Origin: Bacteroidales bacterium
GTDB lineage: Bacteria; Bacteroidota; Bacteroidia; Bacteroidales; F082
DNA length: 49,157 bases
Reading direction: 5' to 3'
Assembly: GCA_017649945.1 (NCBI GenBank)
Contig: JAGCFU010000076.1
Location: 1 to 49,157, forward strand
Below, piece after piece: positions 42,204-49,157 of this stretch. The translations under genes were made by a program, and so were the position numbers. Below the pieces are notes generated by a model. The model was not told where the DNA came from, ran no database searches, and was given only the letters and a program-made list of their open reading frames with translations. The first letter of the stretch is position 1; each line of letters opens with the position of its first letter.

Positions 42204-42971
42204 ATGAAACAAATCATTGATTTCATTGTAATCGAGAAGCAATCGTTTCAGCGTGCTGCCTTGTTACGGCTCCATTGCGATGAGCCGTTACCGGAAATCC
42301 GTGGCGGTCAGTTCGTGAACGTCCGCGTCGACGGCTGCGACAAAGCCTATCTGCGTCGCCCGATTTCCATTCATGACGTTGATTATCAGAATAATACAAT
42401 CGACCTTTTGATTCAAGAGAAACACGAAGGCACGAAGAAACTGTGCGCGTTGCCGGTGGGAGAGAAGGTGAGCATCGTGTTGCCGTTGGGAAACGGTTTC
42501 ACCATGCCTGAAAAAGACGATAACGTCCTGTTAATAGGCGGTGGCATCGGAATCGCACCTTTATATTATTTTGCAAAAACGATTGGTAAAGACGTACGGT
42601 CGTGCGTCTCAACATTTTTATTGGGTGGCCGCACACAAAATGACCTGATGTTGTTAGAGCGTTTCCGTTCCGTTGGTGACGTTTTCATCACCACCAACGA
42701 CGGCTCATTAGGCGAGAAAGGCTTCGTGACTGACCACAGTCTATGGAATACGATGAAAATCAATAAGATATACGCTTGCGGACCTATGCCTATGATGAAA
42801 GCGGTGGCAAAGGTGGCGCGAGACAAAGGTATTTGGTGCGAGGTGTCGCTTGAAAATCAAATGGCATGCGGCATCGGAGCGTGCTTGTGCTGTGTCGAGA
42901 ATACAAAAGAAGGCAATCTGTGCGTTTGTAAAGAAGGTCCGGTTTTTAATATTGAGAGACTGCTATGGTAA
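42204..42971 (+). CDS. pyrK: Dihydroorotate dehydrogenase electron-transfer subunit PyrK
   Basis: PyrK passes electrons from PyrD to NAD+ through FAD and a 2Fe-2S cluster, in pyrimidine synthesis. The 255 residues have a ferredoxin-reductase-like FAD domain ([10 protein letters not shown]), an NAD domain ([23 protein letters not shown]), and the cluster [20 protein letters not shown] with the four Cys between about 221 and 240. The start is given by the ATG just after the stem-loop. It overlaps pyrD by 7 nt, as expected for a two-subunit enzyme. Confidence 0.94.
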   Translation: MKQIIDFIVIEKQSFQRAALLRLHCDEPLPEIRGGQFVNVRVDGCDKAYLRRPISIHDVDYQNNTIDLLIQEKHEGTKKLCALPVGEKVSIVLPLGNGFTMPEKDDNVLLIGGGIGIAPLYYFAKTIGKDVRSCVSTFLLGGRTQNDLMLLERFRSVGDVFITTNDGSLGEKGFVTDHSLWNTMKINKIYACGPMPMMKAVAKVARDKGIWCEVSLENQMACGIGACLCCVENTKEGNLCVCKEGPVFNIERLLW

Positions 42972-43876
42972 AGACAGAAATCAAACTCAAGGGCATGACC
43001 CTGAAGAACCCGGTCATGACGGCGTCGGGGACGTTCGGCTATGGCGAGGAATACGCTGATTTCGTCGACCTCTCGGAACTCGGCGGCATCATTGTGAAAG
43101 GAACCACTCTGCATCACCGCGAAGGCAACCCTTATCCGCGCATGGCGGAAACGCCCATGGGCATGCTCAACTGCGTAGGACTCCAAAACAAAGGCGTCGA
43201 CTACTTCATAGAGACGATTTACCCAAGAATCAGACATTTTGAAACCAATGTGCTTGTCAATGTAAGTGGCTCAAACATAGATGATTACGTTACTGCTGCC
43301 GCTAAAATCAATGCACTTGATGATATTCCGGCTATCGAACTTAATGTTTCGTGTCCGAATGTGAAACAAGGCGGCATGGCGTTTGGTGTTACATGTTCCG
43401 GAATAGAACAAGTGGTGAAGGCCGTTCGTGAAGTTTACCACAAGCATTTGATGGTGAAACTTTCGCCTAATGTCACTAACATTGCAGAGATAGCGCTTGC
43501 AGCTGAAGCAGCAGGTGCCGATTCTGTTTCGTTGATAAACACCTTGTTGGGAATGGCTATCGATGCTGAAACAAGAAAACCGGTTCTTTCTATGGTAACT
43601 GGCGGATTATCAGGAGCTTGTGTGAAACCTGTGGCGTTGCGTATGGTGTGGCAAGTCGCCAAAGCCGTGAAAATCCCTGTAATAGGTCTCGGCGGCATCT
43701 CATCAGCCACTGATGCGATAGAATTCTTGCTTGCCGGAGCCTCAGCGATACAAATAGGTACAGCCAACTTCATCGACCCTGCAATATCGGCAAAAGTAGC
43801 GAAAGGAATTGTGGAATATTGCGAGAGACAAGGTGTTAAGGATGTTAACGAACTCGTTGGAGGGTTGATTATCTAA
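42965..43876 (+). CDS. pyrD: Dihydroorotate dehydrogenase, class 1B catalytic subunit PyrD
   Basis: PyrD oxidises dihydroorotate to orotate with FMN. The 303-residue protein has the family start [36 protein letters not shown], the catalytic cysteine in [12 protein letters not shown] (about residue 130), KLSPNVT, and the FMN phosphate-binding [25 protein letters not shown] region. Class 1B (with PyrK) uses NAD+. It overlaps pyrK by 7 nt, and its end converges on murB with a 4-nt overlap. Confidence 0.95.
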   Translation: MVKTEIKLKGMTLKNPVMTASGTFGYGEEYADFVDLSELGGIIVKGTTLHHREGNPYPRMAETPMGMLNCVGLQNKGVDYFIETIYPRIRHFETNVLVNVSGSNIDDYVTAAAKINALDDIPAIELNVSCPNVKQGGMAFGVTCSGIEQVVKAVREVYHKHLMVKLSPNVTNIAEIALAAEAAGADSVSLINTLLGMAIDAETRKPVLSMVTGGLSGACVKPVALRMVWQVAKAVKIPVIGLGGISSATDAIEFLLAGASAIQIGTANFIDPAISAKVAKGIVEYCERQGVKDVNELVGGLII

Positions 43877-44961
43877 ACTATATTCACTTCCGGATTGATT
43901 TCAATTCCGAACTTTTCCTTCACGGAATCTTGTATTTTTTTCATCAAATCAAGGATTTCCTGTGGTTTGCCGCCACCATAGTGAACCAAAACCAGCGCTT
44001 GCTTGTCCCAAACGCCGACATGGCTCTCACGGTAGCCTTTCCATCCGGCTTTGTCGATGAGCCATCCAGATGGGATTTTTACAAAAGCGGAGTCAGTCGG
44101 ATAACTCGGAATATTGTCATAACACTCTTTTAATTCCAAAAATTTCTCATTCGTCACTATCGCATTCTGGAAAAAACTGCCGACACTGCCAATGACACTG
44201 ACTTCAGGCAATTTCTCTGCTCGAATCGCTTTTACTGTTGCTGCCACATCTTGCAATGTCGGACTGGTTATGTTATTGCTAATCAGATAATTGCGAATGT
44301 TTCCGTAATCCAACTTCAATTCACCGTGTTTCTTTAAAATAAAATCCACCGCGAAAATCATGTACAAGGCATGCCATGTACCTCCGGGTAATGATTTGTC
44401 ATCCCGTTGGGACAACGCATGCGTTGTCCTTTGGGAAATCAATTCCTTAAAAACCGAATTCCGATATGAAAAATGGCATTCTTCATTGCAGAAAACCTTG
44501 GTTTTACCCGAAACCAAATCAATCGTATGTACCTGATAAATCGCGTCTTTCACTTCTGCACCGTATGCCCCGATGTTTTGAACAGGCGCCGCCCCGACTT
44601 TTCCAGGGATGTCGGACAAGTTCTCCAACCTATAGAGCTTTCTGGAAACGGTGTAATCGACGAAATCTTTCCACACCTCGCCACAATAACAGCGAATTTT
44701 AACTGTCTTATCGGTTTCTTCAAGTGTCTCAATTCCTTTCAGATTCGGATAAACCACAAAGCCGTCATAAAACTCATCAGAGAAAAGGATGTTGCTGCCG
44801 CCGCTTAATATTAGAATACGTGACGCGTCTCTACATTCAATAAATTTAGGATTGCGTGTCAATTCATGTATATCATCCATTGATTTTAATTCCTGAAAAT
44901 ATCTTGCTTTAACGTCAAATCCAAAGGTGTTGAGCTCGCGCAACGAAAAGTTTTTCTCCAT
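43873..44961 (-). CDS. murB: UDP-N-acetylenolpyruvoylglucosamine reductase MurB, with insertion
   Basis: MurB reduces the enolpyruvyl group to make UDP-N-acetylmuramate, an essential peptidoglycan step in the cytosol, with FAD and NADPH. The 362-residue protein has [25 protein letters not shown] (FAD), [29 protein letters not shown] and [11 protein letters not shown] (catalytic Ser in GSFF) with a C-terminal EINPEVNIV. Between YRNSVFKEL and IFAVDFIL there are about 20 extra residues (around 177-199, with TTHAL and TWHAL) encoded by two palindromic DNA units. The ATG at 44961 is used; one six codons upstream exists. The -7 box TATTTTTG is at 44984-44977. Confidence 0.92.
   Translation of the reverse strand: MEKNFSLRELNTFGFDVKARYFQELKSMDDIHELTRNPKFIECRDASRILILSGGSNILFSDEFYDGFVVYPNLKGIETLEETDKTVKIRCYCGEVWKDFVDYTVSRKLYRLENLSDIPGKVGAAPVQNIGAYGAEVKDAIYQVHTIDLVSGKTKVFCNEECHFSYRNSVFKELISQRTTHALSQRDDKSLPGGTWHALYMIFAVDFILKKHGELKLDYGNIRNYLISNNITSPTLQDVAATVKAIRAEKLPEVSVIGSVGSFFQNAIVTNEKFLELKECYDNIPSYPTDSAFVKIPSGWLIDKAGWKGYRESHVGVWDKQALVLVHYGGGKPQEILDLMKKIQDSVKEKFGIEINPEVNIV
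44362..44429. repeat. Paired palindromic units inside murB
   Basis: GGACAACGCATGCGTTGTCC (44410-44429) is a perfect 20-bp palindrome. GTACAAGGCATGCCATGTAC (44362-44381) is a palindrome with one mismatched pair. In the coding direction they read ACAACGCATGCGTTGTCC and ACATGGCATGCCTTGTAC, matching at 13 of 18 bases and encoding TTHALS and TWHALY. They are 48 bp apart and in frame. Confidence 0.8.
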
Positions 44962-44976
44962 TTCTGAAATTTTTTT

Positions 44977-45025
44977 CAAAAATAAAGAAAATTTGTCAAA
45001 CTACAAGATAAAATTTGTAATTTTA
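44977..45025. promoter_or_regulatory. Divergent promoters for murB and the glycosyltransferase pair
   Basis: Minus strand TATTTTTG (44984-44977) lies 15 nt before the murB ATG, with a TTG about 20 nt upstream of the box. Plus strand TAATTTTA (45018-45025), one base off consensus, lies 21 nt before the TTG start at 45047. Confidence 0.5.
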
Positions 45026-45046
45026 TAGCTTGAAAATTTTACAGCA

Positions 45047-46162
45047 TTGAAGCGTGTTATAGTATCGGTTATCAATGACTTAGTCACTGACCAGCGTGTC
45101 AACAAGTCATGCCTTACCTTGCAGAAAGCGGGGTTTGAGGTGCTTCTCGTGGGTCGCCGGCAGCGCAAATCGCCTCCGATGGACGAGCGTCCGTACAAGT
45201 CGCACCGCATGAAACTGCTGTTCGAGAAAGGTCCGTTCTTCTATGCGGAGTTCAATATCCGATTATTTATATTTTTATTGTTCCATCGCTGTAATTGCCT
45301 GCTGTCCAATGATTTGGACACTCTGTTGCCGAACTTTTGGATTTCTAAACTGAAACGTGTCCCGTTGATTTACGACAGTCACGAATATTTTACTGAGGTG
45401 CCGGAATTGGTAAGCCGTCCAAGGGTTCAGAAGGTTTGGAAACGCATTGAAGAATACGTTGTGCCGAAATTGCCTGAGATGATTACTGTAAATCAATCGA
45501 TTGCGGATCTTTTCCATGAGAAATACGGCATAAAAGTGCATATCATACGCAACATCCCGATGCGCAAAATGTTGCCTGAGCCTGCTTCTCGTGAAGAAAT
45601 GGGTCTTGACACTCAAAAACATATTCTCGTGCTGCAAGGCTCGGGAATCAATATTCACCGTGGTTCCGAAGAATTGGTTGATGCGATGGCATATCTTAAT
45701 GATTGTCAGTTGGTTATCATCGGTGGGGGAGATGTGCTGCCGATTCTGAAAGAAAAGGTCGTCACCCATCATTGGGACGACCGCGTGAAGTTCTTCCCTC
45801 GCATGCCTTACCGGAAAATGATGGCTATAACGCAACTTGCCGACCTCGGTTTCACACTCGACAAGGATACAAATCTTAATTATCGTTTCAGTCTGCCTAA
45901 CAAGTTGTTCGATTATATTCAGGCCGGCGTTCCTATAATCGCATCGCATCTTCCGGAGATTGAACGAATCGTAACTGATTATAACATAGGGACTTTTATC
46001 GAAAATCATGACCCTGAAACCATTGCCAAGACGATTCAAAATGCGTTAAATGACGAAAAGAAGTTGGAACAATGGAAAAATAATCTTATATTTGCAGCCC
46101 AGAATCTCTGTTGGGAAAACGAAGAGGAGATTTTGTTGAAAATATATGAGAAATACGTCTGA
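45047..46162 (+). CDS. Glycosyltransferase (GT4-like), TTG start
   Basis: This 371-residue retaining glycosyltransferase-like protein has an N-terminal Rossmann half (VIVSVINDLVTDQRVNKSCL, LLSNDLDTLLPNFWIS, LIYDSHEYFTEVPELV) and a C-terminal half with LQGSGINIHRGSEELVDAM and LVIIGGGD, ending with the sugar-nucleotide region SLPNKLFDYIQAGVPIIAS. It probably adds a sugar to a surface polysaccharide or glycolipid. No ATG or GTG lies near the expected N-terminus; TTG at 45047 gives the family-like opening (KRVIVSVINDL). The next glycosyltransferase starts 17 nt before its stop. Confidence 0.85.
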   Translation: MKRVIVSVINDLVTDQRVNKSCLTLQKAGFEVLLVGRRQRKSPPMDERPYKSHRMKLLFEKGPFFYAEFNIRLFIFLLFHRCNCLLSNDLDTLLPNFWISKLKRVPLIYDSHEYFTEVPELVSRPRVQKVWKRIEEYVVPKLPEMITVNQSIADLFHEKYGIKVHIIRNIPMRKMLPEPASREEMGLDTQKHILVLQGSGINIHRGSEELVDAMAYLNDCQLVIIGGGDVLPILKEKVVTHHWDDRVKFFPRMPYRKMMAITQLADLGFTLDKDTNLNYRFSLPNKLFDYIQAGVPIIASHLPEIERIVTDYNIGTFIENHDPETIAKTIQNALNDEKKLEQWKNNLIFAAQNLCWENEEEILLKIYEKYV

Positions 46163-47273
46163 ACGTCATATTCATATTGTGAGTTTTGACATCCCGTGTC
46201 CTGTGAACTACGGCGGTGTCATCGACGTGTTTTTCAAAGTGAAGGCGCTCTGTGAACGCGGTTTCAAGGTTCACATGCACTGTTTTGAATATGGTCGTGA
46301 GCCGTCTCCAAGGCTTGAGGCATTGTGCTTCTCTGTGGATTATTATAAGCGAAACATGTCGCTCGGCAATGCCTTCAGCAAGTATCCTTATATTGTAACT
46401 TCCAGAATATCAGAGAGCTTGATGCAAAATCTGTTGAAAGACGACTATCCGATAATTCTTGAAGGACTGCATACATGCGGCGTTTTGTTGGACCCAAGGA
46501 TGGAAGGACGCAGGATTTTCGTGCGCGCTCATAACGTGGAGCACGATTATTATCAATATTTGGCTGAGACCGAAAAAGATATCAGAAAAAAGCTGTTTTT
46601 AAAACTTGAGTCACGGAAACTGCGTAAGTTCGAGTCTGTTTTGGCTAAGGCTACAGGTGTTCTCGCCATCTCAAACAAAGATTACGAATATTTCAAGAAA
46701 TCATACGACAATGTTTATCTGATTCCGGCGTATGCAGGCTTCGATAAGGTGGATGTGCTTGAAGGTCAAGGCGATTATGTGCTTTACCACGGAAAACTCG
46801 ATATTTCTGAAAATTACAATGCCGCAGAATTTTTAGTGAAAAAGGTCTTCAAAGGCACCGATATAAAACTTAAGGTCGCAGGTATGAATCCGCCACGTCA
46901 TTTGGTGAAATGCATAGCAAATGAACCGAATGTTGAACTTATTGAAAATCCGGAGGATGATGAACTGCAGGAACTCGTGCGTAATGCGCAAATCAATATT
47001 TTAGTGACCGCTCAGGCTACAGGCTTGAAATTGAAACTGCTTAACGCTCTCTTCAACGGGCGTTATTGTGTTGTCAATGATAAGATGGTTGAGGGCTTGG
47101 ATATCAATGACTTATGTTTCGTGGCTAACACGGCGTTAGAAATGAAGACTGTCGTTGCCGACCTCATGACGAAGCCTTTTGTAGAGGAACAGGTCGCTAT
47201 CAGAAAGAGCAGGATGGATGCTTTCTACAACCCTTCGCGTGCCACCGACAAACTCGAGGAGTTACTTGGATGA
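46146..47273 (+). CDS. Glycosyltransferase family protein
   Basis: This 375-residue protein has the GT-B layout with the opening HIVSFDIPCPVNYGGVIDVF (nucleotide-sugar transferase-like Gly-Gly loop). Further landmarks are ILEGLHTCGVLLDPRM, FVRAHNVEHDYYQYLA (a conserved HNVEH motif), VLYHGKLDISENYNAAEFL, and the C-terminal ATGLKLKLLNALFNGRYCV. It pairs with the preceding gene (17-nt overlap) and likely acts in the same cell-surface glycan pathway. Acceptor and donor unknown. Its last 12 nt overlap the convergent ftsE-like gene. Confidence 0.83.
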   Translation: MRNTSERHIHIVSFDIPCPVNYGGVIDVFFKVKALCERGFKVHMHCFEYGREPSPRLEALCFSVDYYKRNMSLGNAFSKYPYIVTSRISESLMQNLLKDDYPIILEGLHTCGVLLDPRMEGRRIFVRAHNVEHDYYQYLAETEKDIRKKLFLKLESRKLRKFESVLAKATGVLAISNKDYEYFKKSYDNVYLIPAYAGFDKVDVLEGQGDYVLYHGKLDISENYNAAEFLVKKVFKGTDIKLKVAGMNPPRHLVKCIANEPNVELIENPEDDELQELVRNAQINILVTAQATGLKLKLLNALFNGRYCVVNDKMVEGLDINDLCFVANTALEMKTVVADLMTKPFVEEQVAIRKSRMDAFYNPSRATDKLEELLG

Positions 47274-47936
47274 CTCGGTGATGGTGCCGTTGGCGCAGCT
47301 TATCACGCGTGAAGGATATTTCAAAATCAGATTGTAATTATGTGTCGCCATCAGGATGGTGGTGCCGTTGTCGCGAATCTTCATGATTAACTTCATGATG
47401 TCGTTTGTAGTCTCAGGGTCAAGGTTGCCCGTCGGCTCGTCTGCCAATATGACATCAGGGCTGTTGAGCAAAGCTCTCGCGATAGCTACACTCTGTTGCT
47501 CGCCTCCCGAAAGCTGGTGCGGCATGGATTTCCTTTTTCCTTGAAGACCAACGAGTTGCAATACTTCGTCTATACGTTTGCTGATACCGCTTTCTTCTTC
47601 CCAACCGGTAGCTTTCAATACAAATGAGAGGTTCTGCTCGACAGTTCTGTCATAAAGAAGCTGAAAATCTTGAAAAACGATGCCTATTTTTCTCCTCAAA
47701 AAAGGAATGTCTTTTCTCTTCAAATCGTTCAAATTATATCCTGAGATGTTGAAACTGCCGTCTTTCGCAGGGAGTTCGGCGTACAACGTCTTGAGAAGCG
47801 ATGACTTGCCTGAGCCGCTTCTGCCTATTAGATACACAAATTCTCCCTCGTTGATTTCGAGGTTGATGTCTTTGAGAATCAGACGGTCATGCTGAAAGAC
47901 AGAACCGTTTTTTATCGATATTACTGCACTCATCAT
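47262..47936 (-). CDS. ftsE: FtsE-like ABC transporter ATPase
   Basis: This 224-residue ATPase without membrane segments has Walker A GRSGSGKSS (38-46), Q-loop VFQDFQLL, signature LSGGEQQ, and Walker B with the FtsE/LolD-type ADEPTGNLDPE. FtsE with FtsX couples cell-wall hydrolases to division. No ftsX is adjacent: the next gene downstream is convergent and upstream is the TPM gene. LolD or another MacB-type ATPase is therefore an alternative. The 3' end overlaps the convergent glycosyltransferase by 12 nt. Start at 47936 (MMSAV) or 47933. Confidence 0.75.
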   Translation of the reverse strand: MMSAVISIKNGSVFQHDRLILKDINLEINEGEFVYLIGRSGSGKSSLLKTLYAELPAKDGSFNISGYNLNDLKRKDIPFLRRKIGIVFQDFQLLYDRTVEQNLSFVLKATGWEEESGISKRIDEVLQLVGLQGKRKSMPHQLSGGEQQSVAIARALLNSPDVILADEPTGNLDPETTNDIMKLIMKIRDNGTTILMATHNYNLILKYPSRVISCANGTITESSK

Positions 47937-47945
47937 ATGAATATT

Positions 47946-48779
47946 TTACCATTTACTGCTTCCGCCGCCACCTCCGAAGCGACCGCCTCCGAAGCCGCCG
48001 AATCCTCCAGAGCCGCCGCCCCATGAGCCTCCCGAGCTGCCCCAGCTGCTGCCTCCGTTTCTGCCTCTGCTGCCGCCATTTAATCCCGACAGCAGTATGC
48101 CCCACAGCAGGCCTCGCCAGAAACCGCCATTGGCGGAAGAGCCGCCACCTCTGTTGAAAGCCTTGAGGATGAAGTATATGAACAAAAATAATATCCCCAA
48201 GAATAACAAGCCAAGGGCGCCGCTGTCATCTTCTTTGACATATCTGTCAGCTTTGAAAGCTCCTGACGCTAACCCGATGATAGCGTCGACGGCGTTGTCG
48301 ATACCTCTGTAATAATCGCCTTCCTTGAAAGCAGGGATCATCTCTTTTGTGCGGATGCCATAGTTGACAGCATCGGTGACGTAAGGCTCCAGGCCATAAC
48401 CCACCTGTATCGAGACGTCGCCGAGTTCGTCGGCTGTCTTGGGCTTGACGAGGATTACCACGCCGTTGTTGCTTTTGGTTCCTACGCCCCATTTCTCACC
48501 CAGTTTCTGCGCGAAGTCGTCGGATGTGGTGCCATCCAGATTTAACACCGTGACCACGCATATCTGGGTGGAGGTGGAGTCGTTGTATGCAACCAGTTTG
48601 TTCTCCAATGCGCGCTCCTGCTTGTCCGTCAAAATGTCAGCGTAATCGTTGACCAGACGTGGCGGATTGGGCCGCGCAGGGATTTTCTGAGCGAAACTGA
48701 CGTTGACAAACAACAATAACCCCATAAGGTAAAGGCAAGCCCTTACCCTACGGGTTATATTATGTCTCGTCATCGTCAT
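47946..48779 (-). CDS. TPM-domain protein (YgcG-like) with Gly-rich tail
   Basis: This 277-residue protein has a signal peptide (about residues 1-31, ending NVSFAQ) and a TPM domain at about 38-170: VNDYADILTDKQERALENKL, then STQICVVTVLNLDG and QVGYGLEPYVTD. A membrane helix follows (GLLFLGILFLFIYFILKAF), then a tail of Gly-Ser-Trp-Phe repeats (GGSWGGGSGGFGGFGGG). TPM proteins sit in the envelope, with roles in membrane-protein or photosystem repair in plants; in bacteria the role is unclear. They commonly occur beside lemA, as here, with a TAATG overlap. Confidence 0.85.
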   Translation of the reverse strand: MTMTRHNITRRVRACLYLMGLLLFVNVSFAQKIPARPNPPRLVNDYADILTDKQERALENKLVAYNDSTSTQICVVTVLNLDGTTSDDFAQKLGEKWGVGTKSNNGVVILVKPKTADELGDVSIQVGYGLEPYVTDAVNYGIRTKEMIPAFKEGDYYRGIDNAVDAIIGLASGAFKADRYVKEDDSGALGLLFLGILFLFIYFILKAFNRGGGSSANGGFWRGLLWGILLSGLNGGSRGRNGGSSWGSSGGSWGGGSGGFGGFGGGRFGGGGGSSKW

Positions 48780-49157
48780 TAAAACTCAACTTTCGGAGCT
48801 ACCTCTGAGCCAGCCTGTGCCTTGAAATAGCCGACTTTCTCGAAGTCGAACATGCTGGCAATGATGTTACGAGGGAACTTGCGGATATATTGGTTGTAAT
48901 TCCTTGCTGCTTCGTTAAATTTCTGGCGTTCTACAGTGATACGATTCTCGGTGCCTTCGAGCTGTGACTGCAAAGCAAGGAAGTTCTCGCTGGCCTTCAG
49001 GTCAGGATATTGCTCAACGGTTACAAGCAATCTTGACAGTGCGCCTGACAATTGGTCCTGTGCCGCCTGGAATTTTGCGATGTCTTCAGGTTCAAGGTCA
49101 GATGGGTCGAGAGTAATGCTTGTTGCCTTGGCACGTGCCTCGATGACTGCTGTCAAG
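48779..49157 (-). CDS. lemA: LemA-family protein (5' end outside window)
   Basis: The C-terminal 125 residues of a LemA protein are visible: VEQYPDLKASENFLALQSQL, then EGTENRITVERQKFNEAARN and YNQYIRKFPRNIIASMF, the family core of long helices. The N-terminal membrane anchor is beyond base 49157. Function is uncertain; pairing with a TPM-domain gene is a recurrent conserved neighbourhood and suggests a shared envelope role. Its TAA shares a base with the ATG of the TPM gene. Confidence 0.92.
   Translation of the reverse strand, partial: LTAVIEARAKATSITLDPSDLEPEDIAKFQAAQDQLSGALSRLLVTVEQYPDLKASENFLALQSQLEGTENRITVERQKFNEAARNYNQYIRKFPRNIIASMFDFEKVGYFKAQAGSEVAPKVEF

Noticed and set aside
45275-46039. 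Long minus-strand open frame opposite the first glycosyltransferase
   Set aside because: It has no family resemblance and lies fully antisense to a well-supported gene.

Overview
The window is a chromosomal segment of a Bacteroidota bacterium, most likely order Bacteroidales. Four things point there: promoters of the TAnnTTTG type, usually extended to TTTGC, with no clear Shine-Dalgarno sites; two proteins ending in type IX secretion (T9SS) sorting domains; a type 3 (archaeal/eukaryotic-like) ProS; and a tmRNA tag reading GENTYALAA. No rRNA, CRISPR array, insertion sequence, prophage or plasmid gene was seen. Most of the content is housekeeping, so the unusual signals lie mainly in repeats and palindromes between and inside the genes.

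Layout. 1-2290: an intergenic stretch with a perfect 16-bp inverted repeat, a small sorting-signal protein and a fimbrillin-like lipoprotein. 2338-6330 (minus): a tight operon lpxK - purine nucleoside phosphorylase - lpxH - M20 dipeptidase. 6420-8021 (plus): a Nif3-like protein and a zinc-ribbon coiled-coil protein. 8026-10591 (minus): a low-complexity lipoprotein and a FadL-like porin. 10682-12154: proS. 12237-14124 (minus): a PagL-like outer-membrane protein and a DUF2807 lipoprotein. 14184-16468 (plus): mazG, cdsA and psd. 16584-19082: a secreted protein with a duplicated domain. 19133-20098 (minus): a YhcC-type radical SAM protein. 20206-21285 (plus): an Smr-domain protein. 21283-21824 (minus): tRNA-Arg and tmRNA. 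21883-23735 (minus): a LOG-family protein coupled to a sigma-54-type response regulator. 23837-23993: tRNA-Gly and tRNA-Val. 24034-25917 (minus): a second T9SS protein. 26093-31192 (minus): rsmG, an M16 protease and an MFS transporter. 31309-32307: a glucosaminidase with LysM. 32316-37564 (minus): lpdA, a lytic transglycosylase and uvrA. 37741-42129 (plus): a lipocalin, purB, an MsbA-like ABC exporter and a DUF5606 protein. 42204-43876 (plus): pyrK and pyrD. 43873-44961 (minus): murB. 45047-47273 (plus): two glycosyltransferases. 47262-49157 (minus): lemA (cut by the window edge), a TPM-domain protein and an ftsE-like ATPase.

Envelope biogenesis recurs: LpxK/LpxH, a PagL-like lipid A deacylase candidate, an MsbA-like exporter, CdsA/Psd, MurB, two murein hydrolases and two glycosyltransferases. 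Pyrimidine (PyrK/PyrD) and purine (PurB, PNP) metabolism are also represented.

The most interesting signal is short palindromic or tandem repeat DNA that appears to sit in frame inside essential or conserved genes. In murB, about 20 extra residues coincide with two related palindromes. In the radical SAM gene, a GGATAAGA-type repeat also found in two nearby intergenic sites encodes an extra SYPSY-type segment. This resembles the logic of Rickettsia palindromic elements. Also notable are a 50-bp perfect palindrome that takes in the 3' end of tRNA-Val and a second dispersed repeat family (TTAGCCATTAGC/CTAATGGCTA).
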